15,934 bases of DNA from an uncultured Oscillospiraceae bacterium (lineage in GTDB: Bacteria; Bacillota; Clostridia; Oscillospirales; Acutalibacteraceae). The position numbers and the translations under genes were made by a program. Of the stretch, positions 1 through 6,937 are shown one piece after another (position 1 is the stretch's first letter; each line of letters begins with the position of its first letter). Below the pieces are notes generated by a model. That model saw nothing but the letters and a program-made list of their open reading frames with translations, searched no databases and was not told where the DNA came from. The stretch lies in the NCBI GenBank assembly GCA_900547275.1, contig URGA01000044.1, positions 1 to 15,934 of the forward strand, given 5' to 3'.

Positions 1-1
1 T

Positions 2-53
2 CTACCATAGGAGGTGCTTTTTTTCTATTGTCCGTTTTTCACGGTCTTGTTCA
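2..53. repeat. Left copy of 52-bp terminal inverted repeat
   Basis: This stretch is the exact reverse complement of 15883-15934 over 52 bases; the match breaks at position 54. It lies 16 bases beyond the stop codon of the leftward Nudix gene. Read in the direction of that gene it runs GAACAAGACCGTGAAAAACG... and ends ...GCACCTCCTATGGTAG. It contains a short CCGT/ACGG hairpin. Both copies sit in the same orientation relative to the gene they follow, which suits a dispersed intergenic repeat better than a functional pair of ends. Confidence 0.9.
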
Positions 54-69
54 TTGTTCGGCCGCTTTT

Positions 70-597
70 TTATATGTGCTTTTTTATAATGTTCAGCGCT
101 TTGCCCCATTCCTTCGGCGGAATGCAGAACTCTTCGGTGGGCTGTGTGTCAATGTCCGTCCAGATAAGTTCCTCTATTTCGCTTTCCTGGTAAGCCAGAG
201 AGCTTATGTCCGTTTTCGGGTCAAGAAGATACACTTTGTTTATCTCGTTGCTTATAAATCTGCCTGAGCCGAAATCTCTGTCCACCGTCAGTTTTTGGGT
301 AAACAGATAGATGAAATCTTTTTCGTCAGCGTCAATGTTAAGTTCTTCTTTGAGTTCGCGGACAGCGGCTTTGGAATATGTTTCCCCTGCATCAACGTGG
401 CCCGTGCAGGCAAGATCGAGCATACCGGGGAAAGACTCCTTGTCCCGTCTGCGCCTTTGGAGAAGAATTTTTGAATTTCTTACTACCCAGATATGAACGC
501 TGGGGTGCCAGTCGCCGTCACGGTGAACCTCGTCTCTCGGCTTTTTCTGCCCCGTGGGCACTCCGTTTTCGTCAAGTATGTCAAAGTATTCTGCCAT
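70..597 (-). CDS. Nudix hydrolase (YfcD / IPP-isomerase-like type)
   Basis: This 175-aa cytosolic Nudix protein should hydrolyse a nucleoside-diphosphate-linked compound or act like isopentenyl-diphosphate isomerase; the substrate cannot be read from sequence. The Nudix box spans residues 66-88 (GHVDAGE, then REL and EEL), fitting Gx5Ex7REUxEExGU except that the usual Gly near the end is Asn87. The N-terminal pattern MAEYFDILDENG and the LLQRRRRDKESFPG stretch before the box are typical of the family often annotated as YfcD or IPP isomerase. The ATG at 597 has only a weak AGG ribosome site (GACAGGCGAAAAC). That site lies in a 23-bp repeat also found at 4760-4782, suggesting the gene once directly followed the small Cys-rich gene and was translated by coupling to it. 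No terminator is seen between it and the upstream FrhB-like gene, so read-through expression is plausible. The family call is firm, the substrate is not. Confidence 0.9.
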   Translation of the reverse strand: MAEYFDILDENGVPTGQKKPRDEVHRDGDWHPSVHIWVVRNSKILLQRRRRDKESFPGMLDLACTGHVDAGETYSKAAVRELKEELNIDADEKDFIYLFTQKLTVDRDFGSGRFISNEINKVYLLDPKTDISSLAYQESEIEELIWTDIDTQPTEEFCIPPKEWGKALNIIKKHI

Positions 598-620
598 GTT
601 TTCGCCTGTCAGTTCTGTTT
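598..620. repeat. 23-bp direct repeat, copy 1 (left edge of polysaccharide cassette)
   Basis: This is identical to 4760-4782 over 23 bases (core TTTTCGCCTGTCAGTTCTG) with mismatches on both sides. This copy lies directly against the start codon of the Nudix gene and supplies its ribosome-site region. Confidence 0.9.
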
Positions 621-663
621 GAATTTTAATAATATTTTGTGCGTTAATATCTTTTCAAAGACA

Positions 664-1824
664 TCACTTGTTGATTGATTTGTCGATGACCTTTGAATGT
701 ATCCATGCAAATTTGTTATATATCTTTTTGCTGAAAAATTTATAAATTTTGTGTTTGAAGATAAAATCGATAAAGCGATAGAACAACCTGTATGCAGTTG
801 CATTCTTGTCTGAATCTTTCTTGGCTCTTAAAACACTTTTTTGACTGTTAATAAGCTGTTCTTCGCTTAATTTCTGTACCAATTCTATTTTTTCGGAGCG
901 CAGGGAATTTTCTAACAGTTGTTTTCCCGCTTCCGTCCTTACGATAACGCAGGTGTTGCCTTCCTTTTCGCTTTTGAGTTCTTCAGCTGACCAGTAGTCG
1001 CAAAAACTTATGTCGGCAAGCTCTGCAAAATGATCGGCGCATTCTCTGCAAGCAGGGCTTTTGAATATCTGAGAGCTAAACATTCTTTCAAAGTAAGACC
1101 CCAGGTGTTTACAGTCAACGCAGCTTTCTTTATCGCAAAGCGAATTATAGCCGGGCCAGCCGTTGCCGCGATAGTACATGGCTGCTTCTTCTTTTTTCTG
1201 TATCTTTTTATATTGCTGTGTGGCGTTGTAGCTTATTACTCCGCTGCAGGTGATACCGAATGTGAAAATCGATTTGTCAAACGATTTAACAGCTCTTATC
1301 TGGCAGGGGGTTCCGACTACCCCTATCTTTTTGTACTTTGATTTTAACGCTTTTAGTTCTTTCAGTACAGGAACTGAAACATATCTTGACGCAAAATCTC
1401 TTGGTGAAGAAGATAATCTTTCTATGTTATCAATAGTTATTCCGACGGCGGCGGAGCCGATTGGCGAAGAGTCGTCTTTTACAACCATTAAAACAACGTC
1501 TAATATATGGTTTTTTACAGCGTAGGACACAAGGGAGTTTACAACACCCCCGGATGTCGCTTCGTGCCTTACCCTATTGTCGGTGCTGTGGGCTAATAAA
1601 ATCTCTTGGTAATTACCGACATAACTTTCTGTTTTCTCATAGTTTGAGGGACAGCAGGACAAACATTTGCCGCAGTTTATGCAAAGTTTTTCATTTACAG
1701 CAGGGTAATAAAATCCCTGTTTTTTGTTGTAAATTACGTCAATGCAATTTTTAGGACAAACCGAATAGCACATTCCGCAGCTGCTGCACCTGTTTTTACC
1801 AAGTGTTTCAGTTATGTTGCCCAT
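664..1824 (-). CDS. FrhB/FpoF-like coenzyme F420 hydrogenase beta-subunit family protein (polysaccharide-linked)
   Basis: This 386-aa iron-sulfur protein is related to the F420 hydrogenase/dehydrogenase beta subunit. The N-terminus carries two 4Fe-4S ferredoxin motifs, C13xxC16xxC19xxxC23P and C48xxC51xxC54xxxC58P. FrhB-type N- and C-terminal domains follow, with family hallmarks ATSGGVV near residue 90 and GTPCQIRAV near 170, plus further Cys-rich segments (CVDCKHLG, CRECADHF). Proteins of this family recur in surface-polysaccharide loci beside pyruvyl transferases, where they are presumed to do a flavin or Fe-S redox step on a sugar; this is family context, not proof. The ATG has a GAGGTG ribosome site at proper spacing, and the flippase stop codon lies inside that site with a 9-base gap, implying translational coupling. 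It is the last gene of a three-gene cassette that looks inserted. The C-terminal 50 residues are Lys-rich and helical. Confidence 0.88.
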   Translation of the reverse strand: MGNITETLGKNRCSSCGMCYSVCPKNCIDVIYNKKQGFYYPAVNEKLCINCGKCLSCCPSNYEKTESYVGNYQEILLAHSTDNRVRHEATSGGVVNSLVSYAVKNHILDVVLMVVKDDSSPIGSAAVGITIDNIERLSSSPRDFASRYVSVPVLKELKALKSKYKKIGVVGTPCQIRAVKSFDKSIFTFGITCSGVISYNATQQYKKIQKKEEAAMYYRGNGWPGYNSLCDKESCVDCKHLGSYFERMFSSQIFKSPACRECADHFAELADISFCDYWSAEELKSEKEGNTCVIVRTEAGKQLLENSLRSEKIELVQKLSEEQLINSQKSVLRAKKDSDKNATAYRLFYRFIDFIFKHKIYKFFSKKIYNKFAWIHSKVIDKSINK

Positions 1825-1833
1825 TTGAACACC

Positions 1834-3369
1834 TCATTTTTTTCTTTTCAAAACATTTTTAGCCATTTTTATACAATCTTTTCCGAAAAGCATGAATGCA
1901 ATTGCGGCGTAGCTTATCACTCCGGCAACAGCGGCAGAAAGGATAAGCGAAAACCATGAATCAACGATCAATATGTTTTTGATTATTGCGCATACCGCAA
2001 TGATTACCGGTATTGTTGCCCATGTCTTCAGTTCCTGGAAGAGGAAAACTTTAACAGGCTGTTTTAAAATTTTGGCGGCGTAATATGAGTTAAAGAGAAT
2101 GTACCTGAGCAACATGATTATTGTGCTTGAAATGACTATTGCGTAAACTCCCAGATTTGTTGTCTTTAACAGTATCATAACAACACAAATATTAACAACG
2201 CCGCAGCCAAAGCTGACAAATACCGGCAGTTTCAGCTTGTTCACAACTACGCTTAATTGAGCCAGCGTTGCGGTAGTTGAGTTAAACAATGCCTGAATAA
2301 CGGTAATGCTGGACAGCGCCGTTATTGCAATTATCTCTTTTTCTGACAAGTCGTTTTGCCACAATGTGTAAAAGTCGCGGGAATAAACCAAAAATCCGCA
2401 GACAGGCACGTAAAAAATTAAAGCCATTGCCTTTATTGACTTGTTAACTCGGGCAACTAGTTCTTCCGTTTTGTTTTTTGCAAAACAGAGGATAAATACG
2501 GGAGTAAATATCGGCGCTATCGTGCCGATGGCCGAAGTAAAATTGTTTGGAATAGTTCTTGCTACCGAAAGCAGACCCATTGCGTCTGCGCTTATCATTG
2601 CGTTTGCAATGGTCAGATCGAGCCCTCTCATCAACAGATTGCTGATGTTTATAAAAGACATCCAAAATCCCGAAAAGGCGAGTATCTTAACGTATTTGAA
2701 ATTAGCGTTCTTCAGCCTTATTTTTAAATCGGGAGTAAGCCTTTTTGTAAACTGAATATTTGAAATGGCTACGATCAGCGCCGCAAACAAAGTTGCAAGG
2801 GCAACCCAATAAATTCTAACCGAAACAAAGTTCAGTAAAATAAGAATCAAAATGAAACGGAGAATTTGTTTAATAATCTCCCTTTGTCCTGTTAGATCAG
2901 TGCGGTTAGTAACGTAAGTGGACGTTGTAAAGACATTTGTAGCCAGCGAAACAAGGTACGACGCAAAGATAAGTGAAAACGTTATTTTTACGTCAAATAC
3001 AAGGTTGTCCGGAACATTTAGAACATGGTCAACATTCCAAACAAAGACGGTCCCGATAAGGCAGAAGGTAAAGGATAAAATTAGATTTGTTACAAAGAGG
3101 CTGCTGAAGTACGCATTGGCGTCTGATATATTTTTTTTGTAATATTCATTAGCTATAAAACGAGACGCAACGGAATTAAAAACATTTGCTATGATGCCGG
3201 CGTACGAAACAAAATCGTTTGCCAATGATATGAAACCATATGCTGACGCACCGACTTTGCCGACAATAACAGGGGAAATATAAAATCCTATTAAGAACTG
3301 AACAACAAACGCAGCGATATTTAAAATTAAGTTTTTGCTATTTTGTTTAGTTCCAATGTTAACTGCCAT
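1834..3369 (-). CDS. Wzx-like polysaccharide flippase (MATE/PST superfamily)
   Basis: This 511-aa integral membrane protein has about 14 hydrophobic segments spread evenly from residue 14 (LILNIAAFVVQFLIGF) to near residue 505. Length and pattern fit the oligosaccharide flippase (Wzx/RfbX, PST) family, which moves lipid-linked sugar repeat units across the cytoplasmic membrane. The N-terminal motif VGKVGASAYGFISLANDF (about 36-53) and the second-half SRDFYTLWQND segment are typical. The start is the ATG at 3369 with a GAGG ribosome site 8 bases upstream. It lies 14 bases after the pyruvyl transferase and 9 bases before the FrhB-like gene, so the three are co-transcribed. The lipid-linked substrate is unknown. 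Base composition is visibly more AT-rich than the GH28 and purine genes to the right. No glycosyltransferase accompanies it here, which is unusual for a complete polysaccharide locus. Confidence 0.9.
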   Translation of the reverse strand: MAVNIGTKQNSKNLILNIAAFVVQFLIGFYISPVIVGKVGASAYGFISLANDFVSYAGIIANVFNSVASRFIANEYYKKNISDANAYFSSLFVTNLILSFTFCLIGTVFVWNVDHVLNVPDNLVFDVKITFSLIFASYLVSLATNVFTTSTYVTNRTDLTGQREIIKQILRFILILILLNFVSVRIYWVALATLFAALIVAISNIQFTKRLTPDLKIRLKNANFKYVKILAFSGFWMSFINISNLLMRGLDLTIANAMISADAMGLLSVARTIPNNFTSAIGTIAPIFTPVFILCFAKNKTEELVARVNKSIKAMALIFYVPVCGFLVYSRDFYTLWQNDLSEKEIIAITALSSITVIQALFNSTTATLAQLSVVVNKLKLPVFVSFGCGVVNICVVMILLKTTNLGVYAIVISSTIIMLLRYILFNSYYAAKILKQPVKVFLFQELKTWATIPVIIAVCAIIKNILIVDSWFSLILSAAVAGVISYAAIAFMLFGKDCIKMAKNVLKRKK

Positions 3370-3383
3370 TAAATTTGCCTCAT

Positions 3384-4604
3384 TTATTGTATTCCGTTCT
3401 TTTCGAGAAAATCTATAACGATTTCAGTTGTTTTACCGGATTCCTTAGCAAGATTGCCCTTAATACTTTCAAGATATTCCTTGTATTTATCGTGATTATC
3501 TTCCAATATTTCAAAACGGCTTTTAAGTTCGTTAAATGAAAGTTCACAAGCGTTAATGCAATACTGGGTTAAGCCGATTTTTTCCATAAATCCGGACATC
3601 TTTTGCTCATAAGCGATAGATAAAAACGGGCTGCCCATCTTTGCTGAAAAAATATTAGAATGGTATCTCATGCCAATCAAAGCATACATTTTTGATATTA
3701 TGTATTGCTGGAAATAACAGTCGTGGGTATCGTCCATAACGAAACAATTTTCCTGGCAAAACGATTCCATGTATTCTTTGTCGTTTGCAACTCCGAAAAG
3801 CTGAGGAATAAAAAGAACGGCGTAACCTTTTTCTTTGAGATAAGTTATCATTTTTGTAAATGAATTGCGGATAATATCAGCGAAATTTTTCTCTTTTTCA
3901 TATTTCGGGTTCCAGGTAAGGTCGGTAATTGTAATGCCCACTACCTTGTCGTTCTTTTTAAGGAATTCATCAAGCTCGGGATACTCTTTTAATTTCTGTG
4001 CGTTTTCTTTTTCATTAACGGGATATTGAAACGCCGAATCAAGCGTAACTGTCGGCTTGTTATTACAGTTGAGAGTTGTAACGTATTTTGCCGATATCGG
4101 CTCTCTTAAGCAAAAGATAGACGCACCGTCTATAACCTTTTTTCTGATTAAATTTCTAAGGCCTGATTTTTTGTTGAAAGGGCCCATTGACGGGGCATAA
4201 AATCCGTAAGGCTTTCCGAGAACCTTAACAAGCATAAGTCGGTATAGATATAAAAGTTCTATGCCCGAATAAATATCGCCGATGCTCGGTCCTCCCGGAG
4301 CGTGGAGCACAATGTCAGCGCCCGTTACAAATTTTCTGAAACGTTTTCCTCTTTCGGAAATAATGAATTTACCTTTTGATAAAATACACGGGATACCTTC
4401 AATCAGCAAGTTCCTTTTTCTGGGATAAGCTACGCTTTCCGCTGTGACGTTTCCGGAATAATTAAACTGCATGACCTCAGCATTGTTCATCAGCACTTTT
4501 ATTTTAGCGTCGGGATACTTTTCTGTCAGAGAATCTACCATTGCTCTGATAGCTGCTTCGTCTCCTCTGTTGTGCCAATGGGCATGAATTATCAAGATAT
4601 TCAT
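3384..4604 (-). CDS. Polysaccharide pyruvyl transferase family protein
   Basis: This 406-aa protein belongs to the PF04230 family (CsaB/WcaK/EpsI-like), which transfers pyruvyl from phosphoenolpyruvate to a sugar of a cell-surface polymer as a ketal. Visible hallmarks are the N-terminal NRGDEA motif (residues 12-17), the HAPGGPSIGD segment (100-109), YAPSMGPFN (135-143), the central VGITITDLTWN strand and C-terminal MRYHSNIFSAKMGSP (from 311), with the conserved His at 314. The ATG at 4604 has a GAGG ribosome site six bases upstream. It is the first gene of the cassette pyruvyl transferase-flippase-FrhB. Not all family members have proven pyruvyl transferase activity, so the exact reaction is inferred. 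The preceding 155 bases contain no gene but a GC-richer structured stretch. Confidence 0.9.
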   Translation of the reverse strand: MNILIIHAHWHNRGDEAAIRAMVDSLTEKYPDAKIKVLMNNAEVMQFNYSGNVTAESVAYPRKRNLLIEGIPCILSKGKFIISERGKRFRKFVTGADIVLHAPGGPSIGDIYSGIELLYLYRLMLVKVLGKPYGFYAPSMGPFNKKSGLRNLIRKKVIDGASIFCLREPISAKYVTTLNCNNKPTVTLDSAFQYPVNEKENAQKLKEYPELDEFLKKNDKVVGITITDLTWNPKYEKEKNFADIIRNSFTKMITYLKEKGYAVLFIPQLFGVANDKEYMESFCQENCFVMDDTHDCYFQQYIISKMYALIGMRYHSNIFSAKMGSPFLSIAYEQKMSGFMEKIGLTQYCINACELSFNELKSRFEILEDNHDKYKEYLESIKGNLAKESGKTTEIVIDFLEKNGIQ

Positions 4605-4759
4605 AATAACCTCTTTAAAAGTTGTTGATATTTTTGCGTTGCTAAGTTAAATCATGGCTGTTTGAAAACCGACGGGTTCGGTGTCAGCGCGACTTCGCTT
4701 GCTGAAGGAAAGATTTTATTTCAGAAAATAACAGACATAACTTGGTTGCACGGATTTTC
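4605..4759 (-). other. Leader region of polysaccharide cassette with possible RNA hairpins
   Basis: This is the non-coding span between the right-hand 23-bp repeat and the pyruvyl transferase. Read leftward it holds an ACCGA-ACCCG-TCGGT hairpin (about 4667-4682), enclosed by GCTG/CAGC pairing (4685-4688 with 4657-4660). An upstream CAGC (4701-4704) could pair alternatively with the same GCTG. This GC-richer island stands out from the AT-rich cassette. I could not find a convincing -35/-10 pair here, so the promoter is not placed. Confidence 0.4.
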
Positions 4760-4782
4760 GTTTTCGCCTGTCAGTTCTGTTT
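4760..4782. repeat. 23-bp direct repeat, copy 2 (right edge of polysaccharide cassette)
   Basis: This is identical to 598-620. This copy contains the last codons (Lys-Gln-Asn) and TGA stop of the small Cys-rich gene. Joining it to copy 1 would place that stop 11 bases before the Nudix start codon, a normal operon junction. Confidence 0.9.
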
Positions 4783-4953
4783 TCTTACTATGCCGTACTC
4801 GCCGACGTCAGGTCTGAAATATTTGCAGACGTTTGTTCTTGGCGACTGAAGCATTCTTGCGTATTCGTCCTCGTCAAGCTGAAGGTCGCAGAAGCCTTCG
4901 CCGCTTTCCTCGTCGGTAACAAAGTACCAGCAGTTTTCACAAAGTTGTTCCAT
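4771..4953 (-). CDS. Small four-cysteine protein (DUF6472-like)
   Basis: This protein has 60 aa from the ATG at 4953. A TTG-initiated 73-aa form starting at 4992 would overlap the preceding gene by 32 bases and is less likely. It begins MEQLCENCWYFV and contains four Cys: a CxxC pair at residues 5 and 8, then single Cys in EGFCDLQLDEDEY and TNVCKYFRPD. The spacing suggests a metal-binding knuckle. The pattern CENC-WYF... CDL... CKYFRP resembles the short Ruminococcaceae family DUF6472, recalled and not searched; its function is unknown. The start codon is seven bases after the stop of the SecB-like gene and lacks a clear ribosome site, so coupled translation is likely. Its stop codon lies inside the 23-bp repeat. 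Confidence 0.75.
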   Translation of the reverse strand: MEQLCENCWYFVTDEESGEGFCDLQLDEDEYARMLQSPRTNVCKYFRPDVGEYGIVRKQN

Positions 4954-4960
4954 ATCAGTA

Positions 4961-5356
4961 TCAGTTAAGCGGTGATTTTTCGGGCTTATCAACGGTTACG
5001 GTGTCTCTGTTAAGTTTCATAACGGGTATCATAAGACCGCCGATGCCGCAGTGACCTGCAAGCTGGTTAACTATCTGGCGAACGAATGGGAAGAGCTGGT
5101 CGAAAGACGTTGTGTGGATATCCGCCTTTTCGTCGCCCTCGTCATATGTAAATTCAGCCACCATCTCGATTTTTACTTCAAATGGATTCATCTCCGCGTC
5201 GGAAATGCGAAAAGAGAGAATGCCAAGGCATTTTTTAACGTCGTCCATGTAGTTAACGTTGTATTTTACCTGGTTTTGAAGTTTGAGTTCCGTGCCGCTG
5301 GGAACGGTGTTTTCAATGCTCATTTTGTTAACCTTGTAGCCCCTGATCTGTACCAT
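4961..5356 (-). CDS. SecB-like chaperone-fold protein
   Basis: This 131-aa cytosolic protein resembles the preprotein-export chaperone SecB. Its core strands ELKLQNQVKYNVNYM (residues 23-37) and NPFEVKIEMVAEFTY (57-71), followed by a helix and tail LFPFVRQIVNQL (89-100) and GLMIPVMKLN, match the order of SecB, which has LFPYAR... and a proline-rich LAPVNF-type end. SecB-like proteins also occur in Firmicutes, where their clients are largely uncharacterised, so an export role is an inference. The ATG at 5356 has a strong AAAAGGAG site eight bases upstream, 18 bases after the GH28 stop. It is the second gene of the leftward operon and is directly coupled to the small Cys-rich protein. Confidence 0.75.
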   Translation of the reverse strand: MVQIRGYKVNKMSIENTVPSGTELKLQNQVKYNVNYMDDVKKCLGILSFRISDAEMNPFEVKIEMVAEFTYDEGDEKADIHTTSFDQLFPFVRQIVNQLAGHCGIGGLMIPVMKLNRDTVTVDKPEKSPLN

Positions 5357-5374
5357 TTTTAAGACTCCTTTTAA

Positions 5375-6751
5375 TTATTTGACAAGACGCACGTTGTTGA
5401 GTTTTATGTCCTCGTATTCGTCGCTTGCCGCCTTGCCTTCAAAGCGTACAAGTTCAAGATTTTCAACGTTTTCAGCGTCTATAGCGTGCTTGTAAGCAGG
5501 GTAAAGATTGCCCCAGCTTGTTTTCGTTTTAAGAATAGTTACGTCCTTTGCCCAGCGCAGGAAGAATGCGGCGTTGTCGTATTTTTCAACGCCCCAGTCA
5601 AGGCAGGGGCGAAGGTCGTAAAGACCGCAGTCCCACTTGCTGGTTTTGGTAAGTTCAATGCGGCAGTTTTCAAATGTAACGTCTTCAATAACATTCTGCT
5701 CGTTGCCGTGGATAAGAACGCCGTTTTCGCCTTTTGCTGTAACGTTGAAGAAGCGGATGTTGCGTATCTTGCCGCTTTTCGTGTTTTCGTCACGGTTAAA
5801 TGTGGTAATTGTGATAGGCTCCGCGGTGCCCCACCAGTCGGGGCAGAAGCGGCGGGTCTCAATAATAATATTTGAATATGTAACGTTTTCAACATTGCCG
5901 CCGTCGCGGATCTGGATTGAAAGTCCTCTATTGCTCTTTGAGATTATACAGTTGGAAACGATAACGTTGCGGAAATCGCCCACGCCCTCAGTGCCGATTT
6001 TGATTGCCGCTGAGGTGGAAACGAGAGTGCAGCCGTCAATGATAATGTTTTCGCAGGGGCCGTATTCGCTGTTGCCCTTGCTTGTTTTAAGGCAGATGCA
6101 GTCGTCGGCGCAGGTAACGTGACAGCCGAGAATGCGGACGTTTGAGCAGTGGTCGGGGTCAATTCCGTCGCTGTTGGCAACGTCAAGATCGTTGAGAATT
6201 CTGATTTTGTCAATGAGCACGTCGTCGCATCCTGCGGGATGAAGCGTCCAAAACGGAGCGTCAACGATTGTTATATCTCTAAATGAAATGTGGTTTGATT
6301 TTTCAACATAGATAACTGTGGGACGGGGATAGAAGTCGCCGGTAACGTAGTACTGGTCCTTGCGCTGAACGAAAGCGTGGCCGTTGGCGTCAATAACGCC
6401 TTCGCCGCTGATTGTGCAGAAATCCGCTTCGTAGCCGTAAATAAATACAAAACTCGGCTTGCCTGTAACAGGGTTGCCGATGAGCGCTGTTTTCGGGTCG
6501 TTTATCAGTTTGTTGGGGCGGATATAGCCGTCAATATTGTCCGTTGCCTTAAGTCTTGAACCTTTTTGCAGGTGAAGATCAACGTTTTTGCGCAGGCGGA
6601 TTGAATCGCTGTAAAAAACATAGCCGCTCTGAAGCAAAACGCGGCCGCCGCCGTTTTTAGCGCAGTCGTCAATGGCGTGCTGGATAGCGAAAGCGTCGTT
6701 TGTAACGCCGTCTCCCTTTGCGCCGTATTGAAGAACGTTGTATATTTTCAT
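5375..6751 (-). CDS. Glycoside hydrolase family 28 (polygalacturonase-like) protein
   Basis: This 458-aa right-handed beta-helix enzyme of the GH28 type would hydrolyse galacturonan or related uronic-acid or rhamnose-containing oligosaccharides. It opens with MKIYNVLQYGAKGDGVTND, the usual beta-helix start. Catalytic-region motifs are NSDGID (Asp195, the NTD motif as NSD) and ADDCICLK (Asp216 and Asp217). The canonical GHG His segment is replaced by SAAIKIGTEG, and the RIK motif is only loosely represented by RGLSIQIR near 275, so this is a divergent subfamily with unproven specificity. There is no signal peptide, suggesting action on imported oligosaccharides. The ATG at 6751 was chosen over 6793 because it has AAAGGAG ten bases upstream, while 6793 overlaps the predicted -10. 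It heads the leftward operon. Confidence 0.88.
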   Translation of the reverse strand: MKIYNVLQYGAKGDGVTNDAFAIQHAIDDCAKNGGGRVLLQSGYVFYSDSIRLRKNVDLHLQKGSRLKATDNIDGYIRPNKLINDPKTALIGNPVTGKPSFVFIYGYEADFCTISGEGVIDANGHAFVQRKDQYYVTGDFYPRPTVIYVEKSNHISFRDITIVDAPFWTLHPAGCDDVLIDKIRILNDLDVANSDGIDPDHCSNVRILGCHVTCADDCICLKTSKGNSEYGPCENIIIDGCTLVSTSAAIKIGTEGVGDFRNVIVSNCIISKSNRGLSIQIRDGGNVENVTYSNIIIETRRFCPDWWGTAEPITITTFNRDENTKSGKIRNIRFFNVTAKGENGVLIHGNEQNVIEDVTFENCRIELTKTSKWDCGLYDLRPCLDWGVEKYDNAAFFLRWAKDVTILKTKTSWGNLYPAYKHAIDAENVENLELVRFEGKAASDEYEDIKLNNVRLVK

Positions 6752-6783
6752 TAGTTTAAAACTCCTTTTTGTTACTTTTTCTA

Positions 6784-6812
6784 ATGATACCATATTAAAT
6801 ATGTTTTTTCAA
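6784..6812 (-). promoter_or_regulatory. Promoter of the leftward GH28 operon
   Basis: On the minus strand, TTGAAA (6812-6807), a 17-base spacer and TATCAT (6789-6784) form a near-consensus sigma-A promoter, with TGG before the -10. The start point would be near 6777. It is back to back with the rightward promoter at 6818. Confidence 0.75.
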
Positions 6813-6817
6813 CAGAA

Positions 6818-6846
6818 TTGACAAAACCCTGAGGCTATGTTATATT
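6818..6846 (+). promoter_or_regulatory. Promoter of the FAD dehydrogenase gene
   Basis: A perfect TTGACA (6818-6823), a 17-base spacer and TATATT (6841-6846) preceded by TGT (extended -10) form a strong sigma-A promoter, with a start near 6853. Only five bases separate its -35 from the opposing -35. Confidence 0.85.
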
Positions 6847-6859
6847 TACATTGCAGGCT

Positions 6860-6903
6860 GCCGCAACATTCCTCAGTCCAACGGAATGACGGCGGCTGTT
6901 TTT
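6860..6903 (+). promoter_or_regulatory. Terminator-like hairpin in the FAD dehydrogenase leader (possible attenuator)
   Basis: Directly after the predicted transcription start, GCCGC-AA-CATTCC (6860-6872) pairs with GGAATG-ACG-GCGGC (6883-6896) around a ten-base loop, followed by TGTTTTT. Nothing upstream on this strand needs terminating, so it may act as an attenuator on the gene at 6938. No known riboswitch aptamer was recognised. Confidence 0.5.
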
Positions 6904-6937
6904 ATTCAAACCGTAAAAATTGCATGAGGTGGCACAA

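Noticed and set aside
4954..4992. TTG-initiated 13-residue extension of the small Cys-rich protein
   Set aside because: It would overlap the SecB-like gene by 32 bases and has no ribosome site; the ATG at 4953 fits a coupled start.
5486..6264. Several open frames of about 105-160 aa overlapping the GH28 gene
   Set aside because: They are shadows of the GH28 reading frame, with low-complexity translations, no ribosome sites and no motifs.
6752..6793. Upstream ATG extension of the GH28 protein
   Set aside because: The start at 6793 overlaps the predicted -10 and lies upstream of the predicted transcript start, with no ribosome site; the 6751 ATG has AAAGGAG.
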